Source: Lacisediminihabitans profunda
GTDB lineage: Bacteria > Actinomycetota > Actinomycetes > Actinomycetales > Microbacteriaceae
Assembly: GCF_008040105.1 (NCBI RefSeq)
Contig: NZ_VRMG01000005.1
Span: 620,001-684,000 of the forward strand
DNA length: 64,000 nt
Direction: 5' to 3'
Shown here: piece after piece, positions 57,575-64,000 of the stretch
Position numbering within the stretch: the stretch's first letter is position 1
Layout: each line of letters begins with the position of its first letter
The notes under the pieces: model-generated
The model's input: only the letters and a program-made list of their open reading frames with translations
What the model was told of the DNA's origin: nothing
Databases searched by the model: none
Program-made: the position numbers and the translations under genes

Positions 57575-58352
57575 CCTCTCCCGGTCCGAGGTCGTCGGCG
57601 CGAAGCGGGTCGTCGTGAAGGTGGGCTCGTCGTCCATCAGCGGCGCGAACGCCGGCCAGATCAGGCCGCTCGTCGACGCCCTCGCGGCGGCGCACGCGCG
57701 CGGCTGCGAGGTGATCCTCGTCTCCTCCGGGGCGATCGCCACCGGCATGCCCTACCTCAAGCTCGATGCACGGCCGACCGACCTGGCCACGCAGCAGGCG
57801 GCCGCCGCCGTCGGGCAGAACGTGCTCATCTACCGCTACCAGGAGAGCCTCGACCGCTTCGACATCGTCGCCGCCCAGGTATTGCTGACCGCGGGGGACC
57901 TCGAGAACCCCACCCACCGCAGCAATGCGCAACGTGCCATGGAGCGCCTGCTCGGCCTGCGCATCCTGCCGATCGTGAACGAGAACGACACCGTGGCGAC
58001 CCACGAGATCCGATTCGGCGACAACGACCGGCTCGCGGCCCTCGTGTCGCAGCTCGTGCGCGCCGACCTGCTCGTGCTTCTCTCCGACGTGGATGCGCTG
58101 TACACGCGACCGCCGCACGAGCCGGGTGCGCGCCGCATCGACACCGTGCCGTTCTCCGACGACCTCGCGGGGGTGGAGTTCGGCGACATCGGCTCCGCCG
58201 GCGTCGGCACCGGGGGAGCGGGCACGAAGGTCGCCGCCGCCAAGCTCGCCGCGTCTGCCGGCACCCCGGTGCTGCTCGCCTCGACCCGGGACGTGCGCGC
58301 CGCCCTCGACGGAGCGATACTCGGCACCTGGTTCGAGGCCGCGCCCGCCTAG
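57567..58352 (+). CDS. proB: Glutamate 5-kinase, short form without PUA domain
   Basis: 261 residues. The amino-acid-kinase domain is complete: [10 protein letters not shown] at the start, [13 protein letters not shown], the NENDTV substrate motif and [10 protein letters not shown]. The protein stops at the end of the kinase domain ([11 protein letters not shown]) and lacks the ~100-residue C-terminal PUA domain of the E. coli enzyme. First step of proline biosynthesis. Its start overlaps obg. Its stop codon lies in the first of two 14-bp direct repeats that open a long repeat region before proA. Confidence 0.95.
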   Translation: MTSLSRSEVVGAKRVVVKVGSSSISGANAGQIRPLVDALAAAHARGCEVILVSSGAIATGMPYLKLDARPTDLATQQAAAAVGQNVLIYRYQESLDRFDIVAAQVLLTAGDLENPTHRSNAQRAMERLLGLRILPIVNENDTVATHEIRFGDNDRLAALVSQLVRADLLVLLSDVDALYTRPPHEPGARRIDTVPFSDDLAGVEFGDIGSAGVGTGGAGTKVAAAKLAASAGTPVLLASTRDVRAALDGAILGTWFEAAPA

Positions 58353-58418
58353 CCCCGCCCGCCTAGCCCCGCCCGCCTCGACACGCGCTTCTCGACACGC
58401 GCTTCTCGACACGCGCTT
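58346..58418. repeat. Two 14-bp tandem repeat families after proB
   Basis: CGCCTAGCCCCGCC occurs twice in tandem (58346-58373), then CTCGACACGCGCTT three times in tandem (58377-58418), running into the first 96-bp element. Confidence 0.9.
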
Positions 58419-58512
58419 CTCCGGAGGTTTCGAATGGTGCGGGATGCGGTGGCCCGTGTTTGCGGGCACGGCGCGCGGAAAGACGGCCCGAGATTGACAA
58501 ACCTCCGGAGAA
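58417..58512. repeat. 96-bp inverted-repeat-bounded element, copy 1
   Basis: It begins TTCTCCGGAGGTTT and ends AAACCTCCGGAGAA, 14-bp perfect terminal inverted repeats. Inside are a small hairpin GCCCG-TGTTTG-CGGGC and the sequence GAGATTGACAAACC. No stop-free gene of its own can be supported. Its 3' flank (ACGCGGGGTGAGAGGCGCGG onward) is shared with copy 2. Confidence 0.95.
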
Positions 58513-58611
58513 ACGCGGGGTGAGAGGCGCGGTCGTGCGGCGCAGTGGCCCCGGCCCGTATCCCCGCCCGCCTCGGTGTGCCGACACCCGCTTCGGTGTG
58601 CCGACACGCGC

Positions 58612-58707
58612 TTCTCCGGAGGTTTCGCATGGTGCGGGATGCGGTGGCCCGTGTTTGCGGGCACTGTGCGCGGAAAAACGGCCCGAGATTGACTAACCTC
58701 CGGAGAA
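58612..58707. repeat. 96-bp inverted-repeat-bounded element, copy 2
   Basis: Same length and ends as copy 1; differs at a few positions, for example TTGACT instead of TTGACA, which breaks the innermost pair of the terminal repeat. Start-to-start distance from copy 1 is 195 bp. Confidence 0.95.
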
Positions 58708-58793
58708 ACGCGGGGTGAGAGGCGCGGTCGTGCGGCTCAGTGGCCCCGGCCCGCATCTCCGCCCGCATCCCCGCGCGTTGTGCCGACACGCGC

Positions 58794-58889
58794 TTCTCCG
58801 GAGGTTTCGCATGGTGCGGGATGCGGTGGCCCGTGTTTGCGGGTACGGCGCGCGGAAAAACGGCCCGAGATTGACAAACCTCCGGAGAA
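58794..58889. repeat. 96-bp inverted-repeat-bounded element, copy 3
   Basis: Third copy, 182 bp after copy 2. The shared 3' flank stops after GCGGGGTGAGAGGC and proA begins 34 bp beyond the element, so any structure or transcription effect would act close to proA. Confidence 0.95.
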
Positions 58890-58911
58890 CCGCGGGGTGA
58901 GAGGCACAAAG

Positions 58912-58917
58912 TAAACT
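58912..58917 (+). promoter_or_regulatory. Candidate -10 element of proA (leaderless start)
   Basis: TAAACT ends 6 nt before ATG 58924, and no Shine-Dalgarno precedes that ATG. This arrangement suggests a transcript that begins at or next to the start codon. No good -35 was found at normal spacing. Confidence 0.45.
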
Positions 58918-58923
58918 TGCGGC

Positions 58924-60192
58924 ATGTCTGAAACCGTTGTCGCCACGCGTACCTTCACCGAGAAGCTGGAGGCGGCCCGGGACGCCTCGATAACCCTCGC
59001 CGCCTGCAATGCCGCCCTGAAGAATGCCGCCCTCGAGGCGATCGCGCTCGCGGTCGTGGACAACGCCGACCGCATCATCCCGGCGAACCAGCTCGACCTG
59101 GCCAATGGTCGGGAGAACGGCCTGAGCGTGGGCCTGCAGGACCGGCTCCGCCTCGACGAGAAGCGGCTCGCGTCCCTTGCCGAGGCCGTGCGACTCGTCG
59201 CCACACTCGTGGATCCGGTCGGCGAGTCCGTTCGCGGAAAGACCCTGCCGAACGGCCTCCAGCTCAGCCAGGTGCGCGTACCGTTCGGGGTGATCGGGGT
59301 GATTTACGAGGCCAGGCCCAACGTCACGATCGACATCGCGGCCCTCGCGCTCAAGAGCGGCAACGCGGCCGTGCTGCGCGGCGGAAGCGCCGCCGAGAAC
59401 ACCAACCGGGTGCTCGTGGACCTCATCCAGGGGGCGCTGGCGAGTGTCGGCTTGCCGAGGGACGCCGTGCAGACCGTCGACGAGTTCGGCCGGGACGGCG
59501 CGCGGCAGCTCATGCAGGCGCGTGGCCTCGTGGACGTGCTGATCCCACGAGGCAGCGCGGACCTCATCAACACGGTCGTCAACGAGTCGAAGGTTCCGGT
59601 GATCGAGACCGGGGCCGGAGTCGTCCACGTCTTCCTCGACGAGTCGGCGGACGAATCGTGGGCCGTCGACATCGTGCAGAACTCCAAGGTGCAGAGGCCG
59701 AGCGTGTGCAACGCCCTCGAGACGCTGCTCGTGCACGAGGGGTCGGCCGCCCGGCTGCTGCCGGCCGTTCTCGGCGAGCTGCGGGCATCCGGTGTCACGA
59801 TCCACGCCGACGAGCGCACGCGGGCGATCTTCGCGGATGCCGTGCCGGCCACCGAAGACGACTGGTCGACCGAATACATGTCGCTCGACCTCTCGGTGCG
59901 GGTGGTCGACGGCCTGGACCAGGCGATCGAGCACATCCGCCGATACTCGACCCACCACACGGAGTCGATCATCACGAACGACCTCGGCAATGCCGAGCGC
60001 TTCCTCGCCGAGGTGGATTCGGCCGTCGTCATGGTGAACGCGTCGACCCGCTTCACCGACGGCGGGGAGTTCGGATTCGGCGCCGAGGTGGGCATCTCCA
60101 CCCAGAAGCTGCATGCCCGCGGGCCGATGGGGCTCAGCGAACTCACGAGCACCAAGTGGATAGTGCGGGGCTCGGGCCAGGTTCGGCCGTAG
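58924..60192 (+). CDS. proA: Gamma-glutamyl phosphate reductase
   Basis: 422 residues, aldehyde-dehydrogenase fold. Visible are VPFGVIGVIYEARPNVTIDIAALALKSGNA, GGSAAENTNR, the catalytic Cys near 261 (QRPSVCNALETLLVH) and the closing FGFGAEVGISTQKLHARGPMGL. Second step of proline biosynthesis. It is separated from proB by 571 bp of repeats, whereas the two genes are commonly adjacent in bacteria. Confidence 0.97.
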   Translation: MSETVVATRTFTEKLEAARDASITLAACNAALKNAALEAIALAVVDNADRIIPANQLDLANGRENGLSVGLQDRLRLDEKRLASLAEAVRLVATLVDPVGESVRGKTLPNGLQLSQVRVPFGVIGVIYEARPNVTIDIAALALKSGNAAVLRGGSAAENTNRVLVDLIQGALASVGLPRDAVQTVDEFGRDGARQLMQARGLVDVLIPRGSADLINTVVNESKVPVIETGAGVVHVFLDESADESWAVDIVQNSKVQRPSVCNALETLLVHEGSAARLLPAVLGELRASGVTIHADERTRAIFADAVPATEDDWSTEYMSLDLSVRVVDGLDQAIEHIRRYSTHHTESIITNDLGNAERFLAEVDSAVVMVNASTRFTDGGEFGFGAEVGISTQKLHARGPMGLSELTSTKWIVRGSGQVRP

Positions 60193-60280
60193 CGCCGCAG
60201 CACGCCTGCGCGCGCCGTGGGCTCTCGCCCAGCCGCCGATTGCTAGGCTGCTCTAGTTGGGACCGAACGAAGATGGGTGG

Positions 60281-60481
60281 ATGGCGTTGCTAAGCACGAT
60301 TGTTCTGGCGGCCGCAGAGGCCAAGATTGAGCTGTTCTTTCCGGCGTGGGTCTTTCCGCTGATCGCCGTCGTCGTCTTCGCCGCGCTCGCGTTCGTCGTC
60401 TATACCTACCGCGACGTCGCCAACCGTCACAGTCACAAGGTCGATGCTTCGGCCTCCGCCCACGGAACCGACCACCACTAG
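60281..60481 (+). CDS. Small single-pass membrane protein
   Basis: 66 residues. A hydrophobic helix (about 20-42, [24 protein letters not shown]) and a His-rich hydrophilic tail ([18 protein letters not shown]). Not assigned to a named family. It lies between proA and nadD, 8 bp before the nadD start, suggesting co-transcription. ATG 60281 is used; TTG 60257 is an in-frame alternative. Confidence 0.7.
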   Translation: MALLSTIVLAAAEAKIELFFPAWVFPLIAVVVFAALAFVVYTYRDVANRHSHKVDASASAHGTDHH

Positions 60482-60489
60482 CTTCACTC

Positions 60490-61092
60490 GTGGTCGACAC
60501 TGCGCAGCGGCGCCTTAAAATCGGCGTCATGGGTGGCACGTTCGACCCCATCCACCATGGCCACCTCGTGGCCGCGAGTGAGGTCGCGCAGTCCTTCGGC
60601 CTCGATGAGGTCATCTTCGTGCCCACCGGGCAGCCGTACCAGAAGCCCGGCGCCACCTCGAGCGAGCACCGCTATCTGATGACCGTGATCGCCACGGCCT
60701 CCAACCCGCGGTTCACCGTGAGCCGGGTGGACATCGACCGCGAAGGTCCAACGTTCACCATCGACACGCTGCGGGACCTGCACGCCCAGCACCCGGATGC
60801 CGAACTGTTCTTCATCTCCGGCGCCGACGCGATCGCCCAGATCTTCGACTGGAAAGACGTGCGGGAACTGTGGTCACTCGCTCACTTTGTGGCCGTGACA
60901 CGACCTGGCCACCAGCTCTCCATTTCCGGTTTACCGGAGTCGGACGTAAGCTTGCTGGAAGTGCCCGCGCTGGCGATCTCCTCCACTGATTGTCGCAGCC
61001 GGGTAAGCCGGGGTTTCCCGGTGTGGTATTTGGTCCCCGATGGTGTTGTTCAATACATCTCCAAACATCACTTGTATCGGAGTCTTACATGA
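60490..61092 (+). CDS. nadD: Nicotinate-nucleotide adenylyltransferase
   Basis: 200 residues. The nucleotidyltransferase motif [17 protein letters not shown] (15-31) and the downstream [28 protein letters not shown], where I(S/G)ST.(I/R)R is the second signature, are both intact. It makes nicotinate adenine dinucleotide in NAD synthesis. GTG 60490 is the start used; ATG 60529 would begin right at the catalytic motif. It overlaps the next gene by ATGA. Confidence 0.94.
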   Translation: MVDTAQRRLKIGVMGGTFDPIHHGHLVAASEVAQSFGLDEVIFVPTGQPYQKPGATSSEHRYLMTVIATASNPRFTVSRVDIDREGPTFTIDTLRDLHAQHPDAELFFISGADAIAQIFDWKDVRELWSLAHFVAVTRPGHQLSISGLPESDVSLLEVPALAISSTDCRSRVSRGFPVWYLVPDGVVQYISKHHLYRSLT

Positions 61093-62984
61093 CAGCCTGG
61101 CACGATGAGCCGCCTATTAGCAGGCGACAGGTTCGGCAAAACGAGCGCGCAGACGCGGCCGACACGCAACTGAGCCTTGCCCAAATGCCCGAAGAACAGC
61201 CCCCGGTTGGGGCCTTTCCCCGGGAAGGGTGGGACGCGGATGCCCGTCGCCCCGCACCGCAGGACGATGCGTCAGCGACGCCCGATCCTTCGTCGACCCC
61301 TCCCGTAGCCGGTCGCCGCTCGCAGGAACCGGGCCAGGAATCCGCCTCTCCCCAGAACGACTACCCCACTCCGGCACGCCCCCAGGTGCCGAGCTACGAC
61401 GGACCATCGTTCCGCAGCCGCTCGATCTCTGCCGTCCCCGAATCCCCGGCGGCATCATCCGCCGTGCCCGGTTCGGAGGGTGACACGGCAGGTGCCGACG
61501 GCGACACGCCGGTCGACCAGACCCCGCCGTCGAGCTACCGGGTACGCGACTTCAGCCCGGACGGGCGCCGTTCGTCCTTCCCCGCGGCGACATCGTGGTC
61601 GGCGCCGGTCGCTCCCGGAGCGACTCCGGTCGAACTCGACTATCACACGCTGGGTGCGCTGCCGTCGTCCCTCGCCTCGTCGCCACCGCCCGTGCCTGAC
61701 CCCGCACCGCGCTACGAAGCCGCACCAGAGCGCACGATGACCCGACGTGAGATGCGGGCCCTCGAGCAGAGCGGCGCGCTCCGCCCGGTGGAGGACGCGC
61801 CGTCGCGGGAGCACAGCGAGGCGCCCCGCCTGCGCGAACGCATCCGCAACACCGCTCCAGAGGGCATCGACCCGATCGAGGCGCAGCCCACCGCTGCTCC
61901 GGTGAGTGCCACCCCGCCCGTCAGCGCGGCACCCCCGGTGACCGAGCCGCCAATCCTGGTCGAGCCGCCGCAGCAGCCAACCGTGTACGTCGCGTCGCCG
62001 AGTTTCGCCGAGCAGCCCAGCCTGCACCTCGAGGCGCCAGCCGACGACCATGTCGTCGAGGCCACCATCGAGCCGGAGTCGTCTGCCGGCAACTGGTTCG
62101 ATGCGATCGCCGACGAGCAGGCCGCGGATGACGCCCCGGCAGTCGCGCACGACGCGCCGGTTCCGGCCGACGCGCCGAGGTCGTTCGCCGACTCGCCTGC
62201 GAGTTTCAAGTTCGAGGAGCTGCTGTTCAACGCCCCGGTGGCCGACGTGCCAGAGCCGTTCGTCGCCCAGCTCGAGCCCGAGCCGCTGCTCGAGGCGCCC
62301 GAACCCGCCGCGCCCGTCGAGCAGACGCCGGCACCGGCCGCCTGGCTCGCCGCCTTCCCGGCGACCAAGGCACCGCAGATAGTCGTGCCCCAGTCTGCGG
62401 CTCCCGCACCCGCTTCGCCAGCTCAGGCTCCGGCAGCGCAGCAGCCGGCATCGGAGGCCCGGCCCGCCGAGGTCGACACCGCCGCCTCGTATTCGCCGCC
62501 CGTCGGCCACTGGTCCACCCAGGCGTCGATCGACGACGACGAGCAGGTGCAGGAGAACACGTTCAGCCGCAACGTCGGCGCGACGAGCGGTGCGATCACC
62601 ACGAGCGCCCTCGTTCTGCCGTCCATTCCCACGGCGGACGACATCCTGAGCCCGCTCGGAAGCACCGGTGAGATTCTCATCACCGGTTCGATCAACCTCC
62701 CGAGCAGCATGGGCACCACCGGCGTCCACCCCGCGCGCTACGACCACTCCGACGTGGACGCGCTGCTCGAGGCCGACGACCGCGAGGACTCCGACCACCC
62801 GGACTCCGCTCCGGTTCGTGCCATTCGCGCCGTGAGCACCCACACCTCGTCCGGCGCGGTGATCAGCGCGAAGAAGCCCAAGGGCGACAGCCGCCTGCCC
62901 ATCGTGCTCGCCGTCTCGGCCGCGGTCATGGCCGTCGGCGTCGTCGTTCTGTTCGTGGTCGGAATGATCTTCAAGATCTTCTAA
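61089..62984 (+). CDS. Large Pro/Ala-rich protein with C-terminal membrane helix
   Basis: 631 residues. Residues 1 to about 590 are low-complexity (Pro, Ala, Ser, Glu, Asp) and probably disordered. One recurrent motif is [19 protein letters not shown] basic stretch ([11 protein letters not shown]) precedes one transmembrane helix (about 604-629) at the very end, so the bulk should face the cytoplasm as a tail-anchored protein. Such proteins occur between nadD and rsfS in Microbacteriaceae as far as I recall. Function unknown. Confidence 0.8.
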   Translation: MTAWHDEPPISRRQVRQNERADAADTQLSLAQMPEEQPPVGAFPREGWDADARRPAPQDDASATPDPSSTPPVAGRRSQEPGQESASPQNDYPTPARPQVPSYDGPSFRSRSISAVPESPAASSAVPGSEGDTAGADGDTPVDQTPPSSYRVRDFSPDGRRSSFPAATSWSAPVAPGATPVELDYHTLGALPSSLASSPPPVPDPAPRYEAAPERTMTRREMRALEQSGALRPVEDAPSREHSEAPRLRERIRNTAPEGIDPIEAQPTAAPVSATPPVSAAPPVTEPPILVEPPQQPTVYVASPSFAEQPSLHLEAPADDHVVEATIEPESSAGNWFDAIADEQAADDAPAVAHDAPVPADAPRSFADSPASFKFEELLFNAPVADVPEPFVAQLEPEPLLEAPEPAAPVEQTPAPAAWLAAFPATKAPQIVVPQSAAPAPASPAQAPAAQQPASEARPAEVDTAASYSPPVGHWSTQASIDDDEQVQENTFSRNVGATSGAITTSALVLPSIPTADDILSPLGSTGEILITGSINLPSSMGTTGVHPARYDHSDVDALLEADDREDSDHPDSAPVRAIRAVSTHTSSGAVISAKKPKGDSRLPIVLAVSAAVMAVGVVVLFVVGMIFKIF

Positions 62985-63026
62985 ACCCGTGACATCCCCT
63001 TCTTGCCTCCCATCCGATAGGACCCT

Positions 63027-63404
63027 GTGACTGCGACCGACCATGCCCGCGAACTGCTTCAGATTGCCGCCGCGGCCGCCGACTCCAAGCAGGCGGAAGA
63101 CCTCGTAGCGCTCGACGTGTCAGGTCCGCTTCCGCTGACCGACATCTTCCTGCTCGCCACCGGTCGCAACGAGCGCAACGTGATCGCCATCGCGAGTGAG
63201 ATCGAAGACAAGCTCATCGAGCACGGGGCGAAGCCGTTGCGCCGCGAGGGTCGCGCGGAGGGCCGCTGGATCCTGCTCGACTTCGGCGACCTCGTGGTGC
63301 ACGTCTTCCACGAGGAAGACCGCATGTACTACTCGCTCGAGCGTCTCTGGAAAGACTGCCCGGCCATCCCGATCACCGTTCCAGTGCGCGAGACCGCCGA
63401 GTAG
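63027..63404 (+). CDS. rsfS: Ribosome silencing factor RsfS (Iojap family)
   Basis: 125 residues. The Iojap/RsfS pattern is complete: DVSGPLPLTDIFLLATGRNERNV, EGRAEGRWILLDFGDLVVHVFHEEDRMYYSLERLW. It binds L14 on the 50S subunit and prevents subunit joining under starvation. GTG start; its usual neighbour nadD lies one gene upstream. Confidence 0.96.
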   Translation: MTATDHARELLQIAAAAADSKQAEDLVALDVSGPLPLTDIFLLATGRNERNVIAIASEIEDKLIEHGAKPLRREGRAEGRWILLDFGDLVVHVFHEEDRMYYSLERLWKDCPAIPITVPVRETAE

Positions 63405-63422
63405 CACCCGAACGATAGACCC

Positions 63423-64000
63423 GTGACGGACGGCCCGCTCGAGCTTCCGTCGTGGCGGCGCGCTCCGGATGACCGGGCACGCGCCCTCGCGGTGATCGAC
63501 TCGTGGGCGGGGAGCGCCGCGCTCGCCGAACTCGTGGCGGCCTTCGGCGGCTCGACGGCGGCTCTGCCGGACGACCGCCTGCTGGACTACCTCGAGGCCT
63601 TCTCGGCGGAGCACTGGGACTTCCGAGCAGGCCGGGAACGCAACCTCGCCGAGCAAGTCACCCTCACTCCCGAGCAGGATGCCCTGATCCGCGCCCGAGC
63701 CAGTGCTCTCGGCCTCGCCGGGCGGGAGCGGCCCTCCGGGCGGCGTTACGATACCGTGCTGATGACCGGCGGCATGGTGCGGGCGGGCATCGTGAAGCCC
63801 CGGTTCGTTGCCGAGCTGCTCGACCGAGGGCTCGAGGTCGGTCACGTGGTGTTCCTCGGCGGATTCCGCGCCTTCGCGGGCGACGAGATCGAACTCGCGA
63901 CGGCGCTCGGGGTGCGGGGGAGCGACGAGGTCGCCGCCATGGTGGGCGGCATGGAACTCGCCTTCGGGCCGCTCGGTGAACCGGAGGTGCAGGAGCGGAT
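63423..64000 (+). CDS. Hypothetical protein (3' truncated by window end)
   Basis: At least 192 residues, open to the right edge. It starts at GTG 63423, 18 bp after the rsfS stop. Readable stretches: LDYLEAFSAEHWDFRAGRERN, TPEQDALIRARASALGL, RYDTVLMTGGMVRAGIVKPRFVAELL and GHVVFLGGFRAFAGDEIELA. No family recognised; the TGGMVRAG/FLGGFRAF segments suggest an alpha/beta fold. No signal peptide or membrane helix. Confidence 0.75.
   Translation, partial: MTDGPLELPSWRRAPDDRARALAVIDSWAGSAALAELVAAFGGSTAALPDDRLLDYLEAFSAEHWDFRAGRERNLAEQVTLTPEQDALIRARASALGLAGRERPSGRRYDTVLMTGGMVRAGIVKPRFVAELLDRGLEVGHVVFLGGFRAFAGDEIELATALGVRGSDEVAAMVGGMELAFGPLGEPEVQER

Noticed and set aside
58349-58909. Minus-strand frame with recurring FSGGLSISGRF-type text across the proB-proA gap
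   Set aside because: Generated by the three 96-bp elements and shared flanks; no start signal, and conservation between copies includes substitutions ignoring codon position.

Overview
This is a high-GC actinobacterial chromosome segment, most likely from the family Microbacteriaceae. Pointers are: paired clpP1/clpP2; a long IleRS with an HYGH signature behind a T-box; a DUF4233 gene between folC and ndk; a DUF222/HNH (13E12-type) protein; and the run rne - rplU - rpmA - obg - proB - proA - nadD - rsfS. The assignment is by gene order and protein character, not by a database search. No phage, transposase, integrase, plasmid gene or CRISPR array was found.

Layout. 1-2255 is a minus-strand sulfur module (CoA-disulfide-reductase/rhodanese fusion, stand-alone rhodanese, CsoR/CstR-type repressor cut by the window edge) with a GC-rich pseudo-palindromic operator. 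2363-6234 holds a DUF488 protein, a two-gene ABC exporter and a DEAD-box RNA helicase. 6313-10827 is a secreted multidomain GH78 alpha-L-rhamnosidase with its own promoter and a LacI-type operator. 10938-13911 is accessory: a frameshifted DUF1905 gene, a YCII protein, the DUF222/HNH protein and a PASTA lipoprotein, with short tandem repeats between them. 14063-18911 carries tRNA-Gly, tRNA-Pro, tig, a HAD hydrolase, an unknown gene and clpP1-clpP2, closed by a strong terminator. 18912-21432 is a repeat-rich gap followed by a reversed copper-type block (CopC, YcnI, membrane protein) that separates clpP1P2 from clpX.

23073-30784 has a BenE-type transporter without an ordinary start codon, an M3 metallopeptidase, a winged-helix regulator with a phased TGCAAAG repeat array, a small pentapeptide-repeat protein, a small unknown gene and valS. 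30912-36587 is an oligopeptide-type ABC importer with a divergent TetR regulator. 36500-41927 is an FCD-GntR regulator facing a class V PLP enzyme and a CUT1-type ABC importer that lacks a local ATPase. 41941-48749 has a CDF transporter, then T-box - ileS - folC - DUF4233 - ndk. 48831-51003 has two REP-like hairpins and a DsbA-like/VKOR disulfide-forming pair. 51004-64000 is RNase E/G with a long leader, DUF4031, rplU, rpmA, obg, proB, a triplicated 96-bp inverted-repeat-bounded element, proA, nadD, rsfS and a truncated gene at the right edge.

The most unusual material is non-coding: the 14-bp-phased TGCAAAG array (26388-26471), the three 96-bp elements between proB and proA, the 18-bp perfect palindrome between the divergent extended -10 elements of VKOR and rne, the REP-like pair after ndk, and the 48-bp triplicate after clpP2. 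I saw no clear multi-gene defence or otherwise new enzymatic system. The GntR/PLP-enzyme/ABC cluster is the best candidate for an uncharacterised pathway. Start codons are judged by Shine-Dalgarno spacing or by promoter position and are uncertain where stated.
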